From: Bryobacteraceae bacterium
Lineage (GTDB): Bacteria > Acidobacteriota > Terriglobia > Bryobacterales > Bryobacteraceae
NCBI GenBank assembly: GCA_026002875.1
Contig: BPGE01000001.1
Span: 2,976,001 to 3,040,000 of the forward strand
DNA: 64,000 nt
Reading direction: 5' to 3'
The stretch's first letter is position 1. Each line of letters begins with the position of its first letter. Position numbers and translations under genes: made by a program. The notes under the pieces were generated by a model that did not search any database, was not told where the DNA came from, and was given only the letters and a program-made list of their open reading frames with translations. Shown one piece after another: positions 21,556 through 30,897 of the stretch.

Positions 21556-22497
21556 CTACCAGGTGCGCTGTTTCAGGATTTCCTGGATCTGCTCTTTCGG
21601 CACGGGAAGCTTGTCGATATGCTCGCGCAGCCACTGGGAGAAGTCTTTTTCGATTTCCTCCGTCCAGCGCGCGTCGATCTGGCCCGGCGTGTACTTGCCC
21701 TCGCGCAGCCGCTGGTGGCCGAACATGTCGCGGAGACGGACGATTTCGCTGGTGACGACGACCTTTTCGGCCAGATGGGGCGGGATGAAGATGACGCCGC
21801 CGTCGCGGCCGAGCACGACGTCGCCCGGCATCACGGTGGCGCGGCCGATCCGGACGGGGGCGTTGATCGAGATCAGCGTCGAGTTCAGCCGCGGGCCGGA
21901 CGTGCTGTAGTGGTGCGACGGGTGGTAATGGCGCACGAAGGAGACGAAGTTTTCCAGCTCCCTCAGCCCGCGCATGTCGCGCACCGCACCGTCATAGACG
22001 ATGCCGTTGCCGGACTTTGCATAGATCGCATTGCCGACGTTGTCCCCGATGGAGGGCCCGTCGATCTTCAGGCCGAAATGGTCGCAGACGTAGACGTCGC
22101 CCGGCTGGAGCATGTCCACGGCCCAGGCGTTGGGCGCGCCGACGCGCCCGGCGCGCTTGCCTTCCGCCTCGATCACCTTGTGAATGTCCGGCCGCCCCGG
22201 CACCCACGCCGCCGTGAGCGCGCGCCCGACGAGCACTTTCCCGGGGTGGATCTCCAGCCAGCCGTCCTCGTACTGGAAGTTGTACCCTTCGTTGCGCAGC
22301 ACGGCCCAGGCCTCTTCCAGCGACACTTCGCGCATGCGCTTCAGGATTCCGTCCGGCACTTTCGGCCGGCCGTCGGGAAAGCGCTCGCCCTTCCATTCGG
22401 GCGTGTAGCGGATCAGGTCTTCTTTGGAAAACACGCCGGGCTGCGCCCAGGCAGCGGCGGCTGCAGACAGGAACAGAGCGGCAGCAGACAGCTTCAT
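21556..22497 (-). CDS. RraA-family protein with signal peptide
   Basis: 313 residues from the ATG at 22497, preceded by GAGGTGAC and starting a signal peptide (MKLSAAALFLSAAAAAWAQ). The central part matches the RraA / HMG-CHA aldolase fold: MLQPGDVYVCDHFG, SIGDNVGNAIYAKSGNG, then the GAVRDMRGL motif whose Arg-Asp pair binds metal and pyruvate-like ligands, and VMPGDVVLGRDGGVIFIP. RraA proteins are about 160 residues and cytosolic. This one has roughly 70 added N-terminal and 80 added C-terminal residues and is exported, so RNase E regulation is unlikely. An aldolase or decarboxylase acting on oxo-acids in the periplasm is plausible (inference). It is preceded on the same strand by the URO-D-like gene. 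Confidence 0.78.
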   Translation of the reverse strand: MKLSAAALFLSAAAAAWAQPGVFSKEDLIRYTPEWKGERFPDGRPKVPDGILKRMREVSLEEAWAVLRNEGYNFQYEDGWLEIHPGKVLVGRALTAAWVPGRPDIHKVIEAEGKRAGRVGAPNAWAVDMLQPGDVYVCDHFGLKIDGPSIGDNVGNAIYAKSGNGIVYDGAVRDMRGLRELENFVSFVRHYHPSHHYSTSGPRLNSTLISINAPVRIGRATVMPGDVVLGRDGGVIFIPPHLAEKVVVTSEIVRLRDMFGHQRLREGKYTPGQIDARWTEEIEKDFSQWLREHIDKLPVPKEQIQEILKQRTW

Positions 22498-22549
22498 CGC
22501 GTCACCTCGGATGCAGAACACTATATACGCCCCCGGCGCGCGGCGGGGC

Positions 22550-23944
22550 TCAGAAGCTGAGCACGAGATGCCAGATGTAGGTGTAGGCGAAGGCGTCGAG
22601 GTTGGACCAGATGCGGCGGCAGAGCTCGGGGTCTCCCTGCAGAGCCGGGATTTCGCGCAGCTTGTCCTCCCAGCGGAAGCAGGCCGGCGGCGGGCCGAAG
22701 TCCGGCGCGGGGCAGCGTTCGGCGGGAGGCGGCGGGGGCGGCGCGGAGCTCGGCGTTGGCGAGTAGACCCCGTATTCGCGCGTGAACTCCGTCATGGCGC
22801 GGACATTTTCGACGCGCGCATCATTCTGCAGGATGGCGGAGGCGTCCATGATATAGCCTCCGTTTTCGCCGCAGATGTCGATCAATTCTTTGCATTTGGC
22901 CCGCACCTGCTCCGGCGTGCCGAAAGCGAGCAGGGCGTTGGGCACGCCGCCGCTGAGGCAGAATTTCTTTCCCAGCTTTTCCGCGCACAGTTTCGGGTCG
23001 CCGCGGTCGATGTGGTAGATGATGCTGCCGGCGGGCAGCGTGGCGAAAGTGTCGAGGTGCGCGTCCCATTTGCCTTCGGCGTAAAAGAGCACCTGATTGC
23101 CGCGCGCCCAGACGGCTTGCACCATCGGCCGGAAGGTCGGCCAGAAGATGCGATCGAAATGCTCGTGGGAGATGAAGGGCACGCAGCTGCGGTGCATCCA
23201 GACGGGGATCGGCAGGTGATGGTTGGGGTCAAGCCCGGCCAGCGCGATGTGGGCCAGATGGGGCATCAGGGCGCGGCAGGCGGCTTCGACTTTCTCGGGG
23301 ATTTCTTTCAGGTCGAACGCCAGGCCGAGATAGCCGCGGAACTTGTCGGCGAGCACGTCCAGCGGCGCTTTCAGCATGCCGCTGATCGCCGGCACCGTGC
23401 CGGTTTCGTTCTTCATGCGCTCGATCTGCGGGCCGAAGGCGGTGAAATAGTCGGCCATGGCCCAGGCGCTTTTCACGAGCGCCAGATCGCGGCGCATCGG
23501 AGACTTTTCATACTCGGCGGAGATGCGCGGCAGCCATTTCGTCCACAGGAAGGCGACGGGATCTGCGATCAGCTCGTCGTACTCTTCGCGGCGCATCCAT
23601 GCGTTGTCAAGCTCCGGTTCGCGGTACTGAAAGCCGGTGTTCTCGTCGACGTCGATTCCGGGAATGGCGTAATAGCGCAGGCCGGCAGCCTGGGCGAGGC
23701 CCGTCCAGACGTAGACCATGTTCGGCACGGCGGCGTCCCAGTCGTAGTCGCGGCAGCAGCGGATGACAGCCTCGAAGGCCTGCCGGTAGTCGTGAGTCAC
23801 CTGCTGCGCGGTCATGCCGCAGTGGACTGCGGTGAATTCCGCCGCGAACGGGCGCAGCGGCACGCGGTCCGGCCTGCCGTTGCGCATCGCGGTGACGTAG
23901 CGGTTCAGCCGCTGGGCGTAGAGTTCCTGCATGTCGGCGGGCAT
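22550..23944 (-). CDS. Uroporphyrinogen-decarboxylase-like protein (corrinoid methyltransferase type)
   Basis: 464 residues from the ATG at 23944. The chain follows the URO-D barrel: N-terminal RNGRPDRVPLRPFAAEF, a middle with GMLKAPLDVLADKFRG, and C-terminal barrel strands NQVLFYAEGKWDAHLDTFA, HIDRGDPKLCAEKLG, CLSGGVPNALLAFGTPEQV and GYIMDASAIL. True HemE proteins are near 350 residues and carry F-R-Q-A-G-R, which is not seen. The family includes methylcobamide:CoM-type methyltransferases and many catabolic proteins. A proline-rich linker (PPPPPPAERCPAPDFGPPPA) precedes a C-terminal helical tail. It is not assigned to haem synthesis. It lies on the same strand upstream of the exported RraA-like gene. 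Confidence 0.72.
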   Translation of the reverse strand: MPADMQELYAQRLNRYVTAMRNGRPDRVPLRPFAAEFTAVHCGMTAQQVTHDYRQAFEAVIRCCRDYDWDAAVPNMVYVWTGLAQAAGLRYYAIPGIDVDENTGFQYREPELDNAWMRREEYDELIADPVAFLWTKWLPRISAEYEKSPMRRDLALVKSAWAMADYFTAFGPQIERMKNETGTVPAISGMLKAPLDVLADKFRGYLGLAFDLKEIPEKVEAACRALMPHLAHIALAGLDPNHHLPIPVWMHRSCVPFISHEHFDRIFWPTFRPMVQAVWARGNQVLFYAEGKWDAHLDTFATLPAGSIIYHIDRGDPKLCAEKLGKKFCLSGGVPNALLAFGTPEQVRAKCKELIDICGENGGYIMDASAILQNDARVENVRAMTEFTREYGVYSPTPSSAPPPPPPAERCPAPDFGPPPACFRWEDKLREIPALQGDPELCRRIWSNLDAFAYTYIWHLVLSF

Positions 23945-23996
23945 GGCTCGAAATCCCGCAACGAGAATATCAGACGCGGCTGTCGGATTCAGGGCG

Positions 23997-26900
23997 TCAC
24001 GGGCTGGTGGACAGCGCGGGCGCGGCGCTCAGGCCGTAGTCGAGCACGTCGTAGGCGCTGCCCGGCGGCTGGCGTTCGGGGAACACGGCCCACGCATTGG
24101 GCCACGCCCGGAAACGGAGCTTGTCCGGATGATGGAACGGACCGAAGACATTGCGCGGCGTGCCGTAGAGGCGGACTTCGACGGTGGCGTTGCCCGCCTG
24201 CACGGGAACTTCAGTTTCGTAGGGCGGCCAGCCGATCCAGCCAAGCGCCTGGCCGTTGACCAGCACTTCGGCCAGCGCGCCAGGCAGGTCTTTCAGCGAG
24301 ACGCGCAGGCGGCGGTGGCCGCCCGGGATGCGCACTTTGGCCGCGTAGCTGACCGTGCCGCCGTAAAACGGCCGCCCCTGCTTCGCCCACGAACCGGGCG
24401 CGAGGGGCTTGACCGCGGACGTGATCTGAAACCCTTTCTCGGCGGGCGCCACGGTGAAGCTGCCGCGCAGGTAGATGTTCTCCAGCTCCATGCGCGGGTC
24501 GAAGGGCGCGGCCTCCAGAACAATTTCATTCAGTCCTGTTTTCACCTCTCCGAGCGGGGCGCTCCTCAGGTGCGGATCGAGCCAGCGCTCGGATTTCGCA
24601 AAATCGACGGGCTGGCCGTTCACCGTGATGCGGTAGAGCTGGGGCGACTCGACGGCGAGGCGGAGGTCTTTCGGGGGAGGCCCGGACACGGTGAAACGGA
24701 ACACGGCCCTGAATCCCGTCCTCTCGCCGAACCTGCGGTCGAGCACGTTGCGGCGGAACTGCACGGCGTTGTCCCACGCAGGGCGCTCGAAACCGTGGCG
24801 CTGCCAGACGATCCAGTTGGCGCGCCAGGTGTTGATGTCAGCCAGCGTTTCGCCGCCGATCTCCAGGTCGCAATAGTCGAGCACCAGCACGTTGGGCTCG
24901 TTGGCGGAAACCGTCCACCCGCCAGCCTGAAGGCTGCGCCACGCGGGCTTGGCGGGCGCTGCGGCGGGCGCGGGGTCTTTCCGCGCGAGCAGCAGCAGCG
25001 AGCCCGCGGGAGGCAGCTGCAGGGCGAACTCGACGCCGCGCGCGCTCTTCGTGAAAGGATAGGGCCGCGTCAGCCCGGTCAGCGTGTCCCACTCTTCCAG
25101 TCCCGCAGCCTCGATGACGGCTTTCGTGCTGATGGCAGCGTCGGTCGAGTTGGCGAAGAACAGGACACGGTCGCCGCTGGGCAGCCAGCGTTCAAGGAAT
25201 CCCACGGGCGCGCTGATCTGGATGCGGGCGGGCAGGCGCTCTCGGATGGCCGCGATCAACCCGTCTTCATCGAAGATGCGCACCCACTGCTTGCCGTACT
25301 GTTCGCGCAGCTTCTGCAAAGCGTCGCTTTCACGCCCGTCGACGTACGCAGGCACTTCCGCCATGCACAGCACCGTGCCGCCTTCCTTCAGCCAGGACTC
25401 CAGCAGCGGCACGGTCTGGCGGCGCAGGTTCGCGACATCGTGCGAAAGGACCACGAGATCGTAGGCCGCCTTCCCGACGCGGAACTTCTTCCCTTCCACT
25501 TTGCCGAACCATTCCAGCACGTATTCGTCGCCGTAGTCGTAGTCCACCTGGCGGTCGGCGAGAAACTGCGCCAGGCGCGCGTTGTTCTCGCGCATCTTCG
25601 CCAGCTCCGGCGTGTCCGCGCCGCGGCGCGCATACAGGAATCCCGTCGTCGTGGGATGGATGACGAGCACGCGGTGGCGGGCTTCGGAAACGCTCGACAG
25701 CAGCGAGACGCGGGCCAGGTGATCCGCGTGCGGGCGGTAGGCGGCCCACCACGAAGCGGCGTCGGAAAAGCTCTGCGGGTGGTCGCGCTTGCGCGCGCCG
25801 CGGATCGTGGTGAAGGACAGGTGCTGGTCGATGAAGTTGACGCCATGCACGAGCAGCCAGTCGCCGAAGCGCTTCAGGTGCTCCATCGTCGCGTCCCATC
25901 CGGCCACGCCGTACGCCTCGGCGAACAGGCGCCGGCCAAGCTGGTGGCTGACGCTGGCCGACTGGCGGATGGTGAACAGATAATGCGGGCGCAGCTCCTG
26001 GCCGCCCAGCATGTCGATGCCGGGCGCGTGCTGGAACACGTGCAGCGAAGCGTCGTCGGGCGAAATCCACGGGTAGGGCCAGTCCTGCTCCATGAAATGG
26101 CCCGTAAACTGGATTCCGTTGCGGTCGCACCACTCGAACATGGGCCGCATGAAATGTTCGATCCAGAGATCATGCAGCGTCTGCCAGTAATCGAAGCGCA
26201 CCTTCCGCCAGTCGCCGGAGTCCCAGAACAGAGACGGCAGATGATCGGCCAGATCGTAGCCGTTGCGCTTGCGGAACTCGGCCAGCGTGGCATGGGAAAG
26301 AGGCAGCGCCATGGCCGTCTGGTCGTAGGCGCCGCCGGTGGCCAGCAGCGGCTCGTCGGTGAACGCCCAGCGGATGGTTTTCCCGAACTCCTCGCCGAAC
26401 TCGCGCCGGTAGGCTTCGTAAGTAGTCTCGAGAAAGACCTGGGCCGTGCGCGGATTCGTGAGGTCGACGTAAGGGAAGCCCGCCGTCCACGCGTTGCCCG
26501 AGGCGCGGCGGAGCCGGAAGGCGGCCACCTGCTCGCCTTCCTTCACCTCCTGGGGCGAGCGCACGCGCCGGAGGCTGCCGGGCTCGTTGGGCGGGCCGGC
26601 GAAAAAGGCCAGATGCTGCGGGTGGGAAGAGACTGCGGCGGCGGCAAGGCCTGTCTCGGCGACGACGAACTGGCTGGCCGTTTCCGGCGCCAGCGCGGGC
26701 ACATGGCCGCCGGCGAAGCCGGACGGATAGGAATTCTCGTCGTAGATGTTGACAAGCAGGCCGAGCTTCTTGCCCTCCTCGAGCGCCTCGCGCCACAGCT
26801 TGAACCACTCCTGCCCGAGGTACTCCGTCATCAGCCCTGGCCGCGGATGAACAAAAGCGCCGCCCATGCCCTGGCGGCGGTACTGCGCCAGCATCTCCTT

Positions 26901-27095
26901 AATGCGCGCCGCGTCCATTTCGTCGTTCCACACCCACAGCGGCATGGAACGGTACTCGGGCGGCGGATCGGCGAAGGCTTTGCGCAGCTGCTCGGGCGTC
27001 ATCCGAGGCGCGGGTTTCAGCGCCTGGGGCTCCAGAGGCGGCTGCGCAAGAGTAGCGGGCACGGACAGGATTGCAAAAAGGATGGCGCGGCGCAC
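23997..27095 (-). CDS. GH106-like secreted glycoside hydrolase (putative alpha-L-rhamnosidase)
   Basis: 1032 residues from the GTG at 27095, chosen because GGGGAG lies six bases upstream and the translation opens a signal peptide (MRRAILFAILSVPATLAQ). The catalytic region shows the pattern of GH106-related proteins: MPLWVWNDEMDAARIKEML, GMGGAFVHPRPGLMTEYLG, INIYDENSYPSG-like text (VNIYDENSYPSGFAGGHVP), RWAFTDEPLL and GHFMEQDWPYPW. The C-terminal 300 residues are beta-sandwich modules with carbohydrate-binding features. GH106 enzymes cut terminal rhamnose from plant or microbial polysaccharides; specificity is an inference. The gene diverges from the Tat-exported oxidoreductase gene at 27214. 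Confidence 0.75.
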   Translation of the reverse strand: MRRAILFAILSVPATLAQPPLEPQALKPAPRMTPEQLRKAFADPPPEYRSMPLWVWNDEMDAARIKEMLAQYRRQGMGGAFVHPRPGLMTEYLGQEWFKLWREALEEGKKLGLLVNIYDENSYPSGFAGGHVPALAPETASQFVVAETGLAAAAVSSHPQHLAFFAGPPNEPGSLRRVRSPQEVKEGEQVAAFRLRRASGNAWTAGFPYVDLTNPRTAQVFLETTYEAYRREFGEEFGKTIRWAFTDEPLLATGGAYDQTAMALPLSHATLAEFRKRNGYDLADHLPSLFWDSGDWRKVRFDYWQTLHDLWIEHFMRPMFEWCDRNGIQFTGHFMEQDWPYPWISPDDASLHVFQHAPGIDMLGGQELRPHYLFTIRQSASVSHQLGRRLFAEAYGVAGWDATMEHLKRFGDWLLVHGVNFIDQHLSFTTIRGARKRDHPQSFSDAASWWAAYRPHADHLARVSLLSSVSEARHRVLVIHPTTTGFLYARRGADTPELAKMRENNARLAQFLADRQVDYDYGDEYVLEWFGKVEGKKFRVGKAAYDLVVLSHDVANLRRQTVPLLESWLKEGGTVLCMAEVPAYVDGRESDALQKLREQYGKQWVRIFDEDGLIAAIRERLPARIQISAPVGFLERWLPSGDRVLFFANSTDAAISTKAVIEAAGLEEWDTLTGLTRPYPFTKSARGVEFALQLPPAGSLLLLARKDPAPAAAPAKPAWRSLQAGGWTVSANEPNVLVLDYCDLEIGGETLADINTWRANWIVWQRHGFERPAWDNAVQFRRNVLDRRFGERTGFRAVFRFTVSGPPPKDLRLAVESPQLYRITVNGQPVDFAKSERWLDPHLRSAPLGEVKTGLNEIVLEAAPFDPRMELENIYLRGSFTVAPAEKGFQITSAVKPLAPGSWAKQGRPFYGGTVSYAAKVRIPGGHRRLRVSLKDLPGALAEVLVNGQALGWIGWPPYETEVPVQAGNATVEVRLYGTPRNVFGPFHHPDKLRFRAWPNAWAVFPERQPPGSAYDVLDYGLSAAPALSTSP

Positions 27096-27151
27096 TTGAC
27101 TCTCCCCGTGCACCCGATCCTACCGCAAGGCTGGCCCCGCTGCAGGAGGCC

Positions 27152-27180
27152 TTGACTGCCGGGGCGCATCGCCATAGAGT
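27152..27180 (+). promoter_or_regulatory. Sigma-70 promoter of the Tat-exported oxidoreductase gene
   Basis: TTGACT at 27152-27157 and TAGAGT at 27175-27180 are 17 bp apart. Transcription would start near 27187, with AAGGAG at 27200-27205 eight bases before the ATG at 27214. Confidence 0.65.
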
Positions 27181-27213
27181 GGCTCAGGAAATCTGGCTCA
27201 AGGAGTACCGATC

Positions 27214-28680
27214 ATGAAAACAGACCGGCGCAGATTTGTTCAGGCGGCCCCGGCGATTTCGCTGATCCCCCGCCATGTGCTCGGCGGACAGGCGGCGCAG
27301 CCCGCTCCCAGCGGGCGGATTCATATCGCTCTCGTAGGATGCGGCACGGAAGCCGTCCGCGAGCTTCCGCAGTTCATCCGCAACCCGAAGTTCCGCTTCA
27401 CCGCCGTCTGCGATCCGTGCCGTCCTGCCGCGGGTTACCGCGACTGGTCCGCCAATGGCCTCCTGATGGGCATCCGCAAGCTGCTGGAGCAGCCGGACTG
27501 GGGCGCCGGGTTCGATTCGGTCATTCCCGCCGGACTCGACGTGACGAAAAGCGTGATCGAGTCTTACTACAAGGCGCCGGGCGCCGTGCGCGCCTACACG
27601 GATTTCCGCGAGCTGCTCGACAGAGAATCCGATCTGCAGGCCGTGTGGATCATGACCCCGGATCATCACCACGGCTGGATGTCGCTGCGGGCGATGGCGC
27701 GGCGCCTGCACGTCATGATGCACAAGCCCATCGCCAACCGCCTCACAGAGGCGAAAGCCGTCATCGACGCCGCAAAGAAGACCGGCGTGGCCACGCATTT
27801 TCTGGCCTGGAACACGGGCAACGGCATCGCGCAGGTGAAGCAGTGGATCGACTCCGGCGCCATCGGCACGCTGCGCGAGATCCACAACTGGACCAACCGC
27901 CCCGTGTGGCCGCAGTACGCCGAGCTGCCGCAGGACGCTGCGCCAGTGCCGCGCGGCTTCGACTGGAATCTGTGGCTCGGACCGGAAAAGGAGCGCCCGT
28001 ATCATCCCTGCTACACGCACATGGTCTTCCGCGGCTGGTACGACTTCGGCGGCGGCACGCTGGCCGACATGGGCATTTATGCGCTGTGGAGCGTCTTCCG
28101 CGCGCTCAATCTGGGCGCGCCGGATCTGATCGAGCCGCTGCGCTCGCATCAGTGCCGGTTTGACGGCAACAGCGCCACGCGCATCCAGAACGATTTTTCC
28201 TTTCCCTCGGCGTCCGTGACGCGGATCCGGTTTCCGAAGACGGCGGAGCGGCCGGCCGTGGATCTGTTCTGGTACGACGGGGGGATGAAACCCTTCCCGC
28301 CGGAGGAAACGGGGCTCGATGAGTTTCCGGCCGAAGCGATGATGTTCCGCGGGGACAAGGGAGTGATCGTCTCGGGCTTCCGCGTGGAAAAGCCCGTGCT
28401 CTACGTCGCCGGCCGCAAGCCGCAGGAGGCGGCGCAGCAGCCGCAGAGGCCCGATGTTTCGGAACTGTTCGCCGAGGCATGCAGCGGCGGGCGGCCGTCG
28501 CCCGGCGCCTTCACCGAGGCGTGGGGCATTTCGGAAACCGTGTGCCTGTGGGGCGCGGCGCTGCGCGCCGGACGGAGGCTGAAGTACGACGCCGCGGCGG
28601 GCCGCTTCACCAACGACGAGAAAGCGAACGAATATCTGACGCGGACCTGCCGCGCCGGCTGGGAGCTGCCGCAGATCTGA
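27214..28680 (+). CDS. Gfo/Idh/MocA-family oxidoreductase with Tat signal
   Basis: 488 residues from a well-supported ATG (AAGGAG eight bases upstream). The leader MKTDRRRFVQAAPAISLIPR is a twin-arginine signal. The NAD(P)-binding half starts IHIALVGCGTEAVREL and includes WIMTPDHHHGWMSLRAMAR and HKPIANRLTEAK, in which His-Lys-Pro replaces the usual Glu-Lys-Pro. The C-terminal domain has GGGTLADMGIYALWS. Tat export fits a protein that binds its dinucleotide in the cytoplasm before transport. Substrate unknown. Its genomic position between GH106-type, M14 and sulfatase genes suggests handling of released sugars. The M14 gene follows after 32 bp and is probably co-transcribed. Confidence 0.86.
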   Translation: MKTDRRRFVQAAPAISLIPRHVLGGQAAQPAPSGRIHIALVGCGTEAVRELPQFIRNPKFRFTAVCDPCRPAAGYRDWSANGLLMGIRKLLEQPDWGAGFDSVIPAGLDVTKSVIESYYKAPGAVRAYTDFRELLDRESDLQAVWIMTPDHHHGWMSLRAMARRLHVMMHKPIANRLTEAKAVIDAAKKTGVATHFLAWNTGNGIAQVKQWIDSGAIGTLREIHNWTNRPVWPQYAELPQDAAPVPRGFDWNLWLGPEKERPYHPCYTHMVFRGWYDFGGGTLADMGIYALWSVFRALNLGAPDLIEPLRSHQCRFDGNSATRIQNDFSFPSASVTRIRFPKTAERPAVDLFWYDGGMKPFPPEETGLDEFPAEAMMFRGDKGVIVSGFRVEKPVLYVAGRKPQEAAQQPQRPDVSELFAEACSGGRPSPGAFTEAWGISETVCLWGAALRAGRRLKYDAAAGRFTNDEKANEYLTRTCRAGWELPQI

Positions 28681-28712
28681 CCTCCCCAGCCGCCATTGCT
28701 AGCCTGTGAGAG

Positions 28713-30542
28713 ATGGTCTGGCTTGGGGCTCTTCTCCTGCAGGCGGCGCTCCAGCCGATGCCGCCTTCCTCGCTGGCGGAAACAGAGGCCATGCGCGAAG
28801 CGCGCTCCGTGCGCCAGAGCACGGCTGCGGCGCCGCAGGGCTGGCTGACGCACGCGGAGCAATCGGAGTTTCACGAGACCGGCTCCTATGCCGGGTGCGT
28901 CGAGTTCTACCGCCGGCTGGCCGCGGCGTCGCGTTTTGCAAGGCTGGAGGAGATCGGCCGCTCAGGGGAAGGACGGCCGCTCTACGTGCTGATCGCGAGC
29001 CGCGACCGCGCGTTCACGCCTGCGGCGGCGCGCCGCACGGGCAAACCTGTCGTGCTGCTGCAGAACGGCATCCACGCGGGCGAGAACGGCGGCAAGGACG
29101 CGGCCATGATGCTGCTGCGCGACCTGCTCGTAACGCGGCGGCTGGAAAAGCTGCTGGACTCCGTCATCGTGCTCTCGATCCCCGTGTTCAACGCCGACGG
29201 CCACGAGCGCGTCTCGCCCTGGAACCGGATCAACGAGAACGGTCCGCGCGAGATGGGCTTCCGCGTCACGGCGCGCCGCCTGAACCTGAACCGCGATTAT
29301 CTGAAGGCCGACGCGCCCGAGATGCGCGCCTGGCTGCGCCTCTACACGCAGTGGCTGCCCGATCTTCTGATCGACAATCACGTCACCGACGGCGGCGACG
29401 CGCAGTACGACGTCACCGTGGCCGCCCACACGGAGCAGGACATCGCCCCTCCCGTGGGCGCGTGGGTGAAAAACCAGTTTCTGCCGGATCTGTTCCGGCG
29501 GCTGGAATCGCTCGGCCACGTGCCCGGCTTCTATATCGAAGGACGCGCCGCCGGCGGCAAGGCGCTGGCGGTCATGACCGCCTCGCCGCGCTACTCGACC
29601 GGCTATGCGGCGGCGCAGAACCGCGCCGCTCTGCTCGTCGAAACGCACAGCCTCAAGTCTTTCCGCACGCGCGTCTGGTCGCACTACGACATCATGCGCG
29701 CCTCGCTCGAGCGGGTGGCGGAAACAGCCGCCGCGCTGCGCCGGGCTTCTCTGGAAGCCGACGGCCTGCAGGCGGCTGTGGCCCCGGGAACGCCCGTGTT
29801 TCTCGAAGGGACGCCTGCAGGAGAGGGCGAGCCCTATGTGCTGCGGGGCATGAAGGCGGAGCAGGTTCTCAGCCCGGTGAGCGGCGGCACGGTGCCGCGC
29901 TACACGGCCGAAAAGGCGGATCAGCGGGTGCTGCTCGTGCGCACGCTGGCCCCGAAAGTGGCGCCGCCCGCCCCGCACGGCTACATCGTGCCGCGGGAGT
30001 GGCCGGAAATCATCGAATTGTTGGCCCTGCACGGCGTGGAGATGATCCCGCTCGAACAGCCCGCCGAAGGCGAATTCGAGACGCTGCGGTTTTCCGATGT
30101 CCGCTTCGCCGCGGCGCCGTTCGAGGGGCGGTTCCGCGTGTTTTCATTCGCGGCGGAGCCGGCGAAAGTGCGCCGCACGATATCCGCCGGAAGCGTCTAT
30201 GTGCCCGTGGCGCAGCGGGCGGGCAAGGTCGCCATGCACCTGCTGGAACCCGAGGCGCCGGATTCCGCCGTCCGCTGGGGCTTTTTTCTGCCGGTCTTCG
30301 AGCAGAAAGAGTATTTCAGCGAGTTTGTTTTCGAGCCGTTCGCCCGGAAAATGCTCGAGATGAACGCGCAATTACGGGCGGAATTCGAAGAAAAACTGAA
30401 AGCCGACTCTGCGTTCGCCTCCAGTCCGCGGGCGCGGCTGCAGTGGCTGTATCAGCGCTCTCCTTACGCCGAGCCGGACCGGAACGTGTACCCCGTGCTG
30501 CGGTGCCCGCAGGCGCCGGAGTGGCTCAGACGGCGCCCGTGA
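28713..30542 (+). CDS. M14-family zinc carboxypeptidase, secreted
   Basis: 609 residues. The ATG at 28713 follows a GTGAGAG and begins a hydrophobic leader. Metal ligands of the M14 fold are clear: His121 and Glu124 in NGIHAGENGG, and His223 in IDNHVTDGG. The substrate-binding N-x-N-R-D (LNLNRDYLK, Arg194) and the catalytic Glu310 in LLVETHSLK are also present. The 280 C-terminal residues form a separate region without a recognised domain. It would remove C-terminal residues from peptides or act on cell-wall peptides in the periplasm. It sits 32 bp downstream of the oxidoreductase gene and shares its promoter. Confidence 0.88.
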   Translation: MVWLGALLLQAALQPMPPSSLAETEAMREARSVRQSTAAAPQGWLTHAEQSEFHETGSYAGCVEFYRRLAAASRFARLEEIGRSGEGRPLYVLIASRDRAFTPAAARRTGKPVVLLQNGIHAGENGGKDAAMMLLRDLLVTRRLEKLLDSVIVLSIPVFNADGHERVSPWNRINENGPREMGFRVTARRLNLNRDYLKADAPEMRAWLRLYTQWLPDLLIDNHVTDGGDAQYDVTVAAHTEQDIAPPVGAWVKNQFLPDLFRRLESLGHVPGFYIEGRAAGGKALAVMTASPRYSTGYAAAQNRAALLVETHSLKSFRTRVWSHYDIMRASLERVAETAAALRRASLEADGLQAAVAPGTPVFLEGTPAGEGEPYVLRGMKAEQVLSPVSGGTVPRYTAEKADQRVLLVRTLAPKVAPPAPHGYIVPREWPEIIELLALHGVEMIPLEQPAEGEFETLRFSDVRFAAAPFEGRFRVFSFAAEPAKVRRTISAGSVYVPVAQRAGKVAMHLLEPEAPDSAVRWGFFLPVFEQKEYFSEFVFEPFARKMLEMNAQLRAEFEEKLKADSAFASSPRARLQWLYQRSPYAEPDRNVYPVLRCPQAPEWLRRRP

Positions 30543-30897
30543 CTCGGGCCGTTCGAACGTGGACGGCGCGGACGGAGCTGCGCCTGTCAACCGTCAAACC
30601 GGGAAGAACATCGCCGGTGGAGTTCGGCAGGAGCGGGTGAAAGCAGAAAACGCTTGAATTGCCGGAGGCCCCGTCTTATACTCAGGCTGGCTTCTGGCCC
30701 TGCAGTCCGGGCTGATTCGCCTTGCGGCCCCGAACGATATCCCGGGGAAGGCTTCAAAAGGGCAGAAATTCCTCCCGGCCCGGACGTGAACTGGGAACAA
30801 CACAACAGAGCGGCCAGAGCATGCGGGAAGCTGCCGCCGCGAGGGGCGGCGCGCCTTCGCTGCCCGCTGTCCGACATACCTGACAGGAGGAATCGCC
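30543..30897 (+). other. Promoter region and long 5' leader of the 181-residue protein gene
   Basis: 355 bp without a gene. The first 110 bp show no structure. From the promoter at 30654-30682 a leader of about 209 nt would run to the ATG at 30898. It contains several G+C-rich palindromes (for example CGCCGC-GAGG-GGCGGCG around 30834-30852), but no riboswitch family was recognised. Confidence 0.4.
30654..30682 (+). promoter_or_regulatory. Sigma-70 promoter
   Basis: TTGAAT at 30654-30659 and TATACT at 30677-30682 are exactly 17 bp apart, among the best matches in the window. It would read into the gene at 30898 after a long untranslated leader. Confidence 0.7.

Noticed and set aside
22550-23944. 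Assignment of the URO-D-like protein as HemE
   Set aside because: Too long, lacks the F-R-Q-A-G-R active-site text, and is surrounded by catabolic, not haem, genes.
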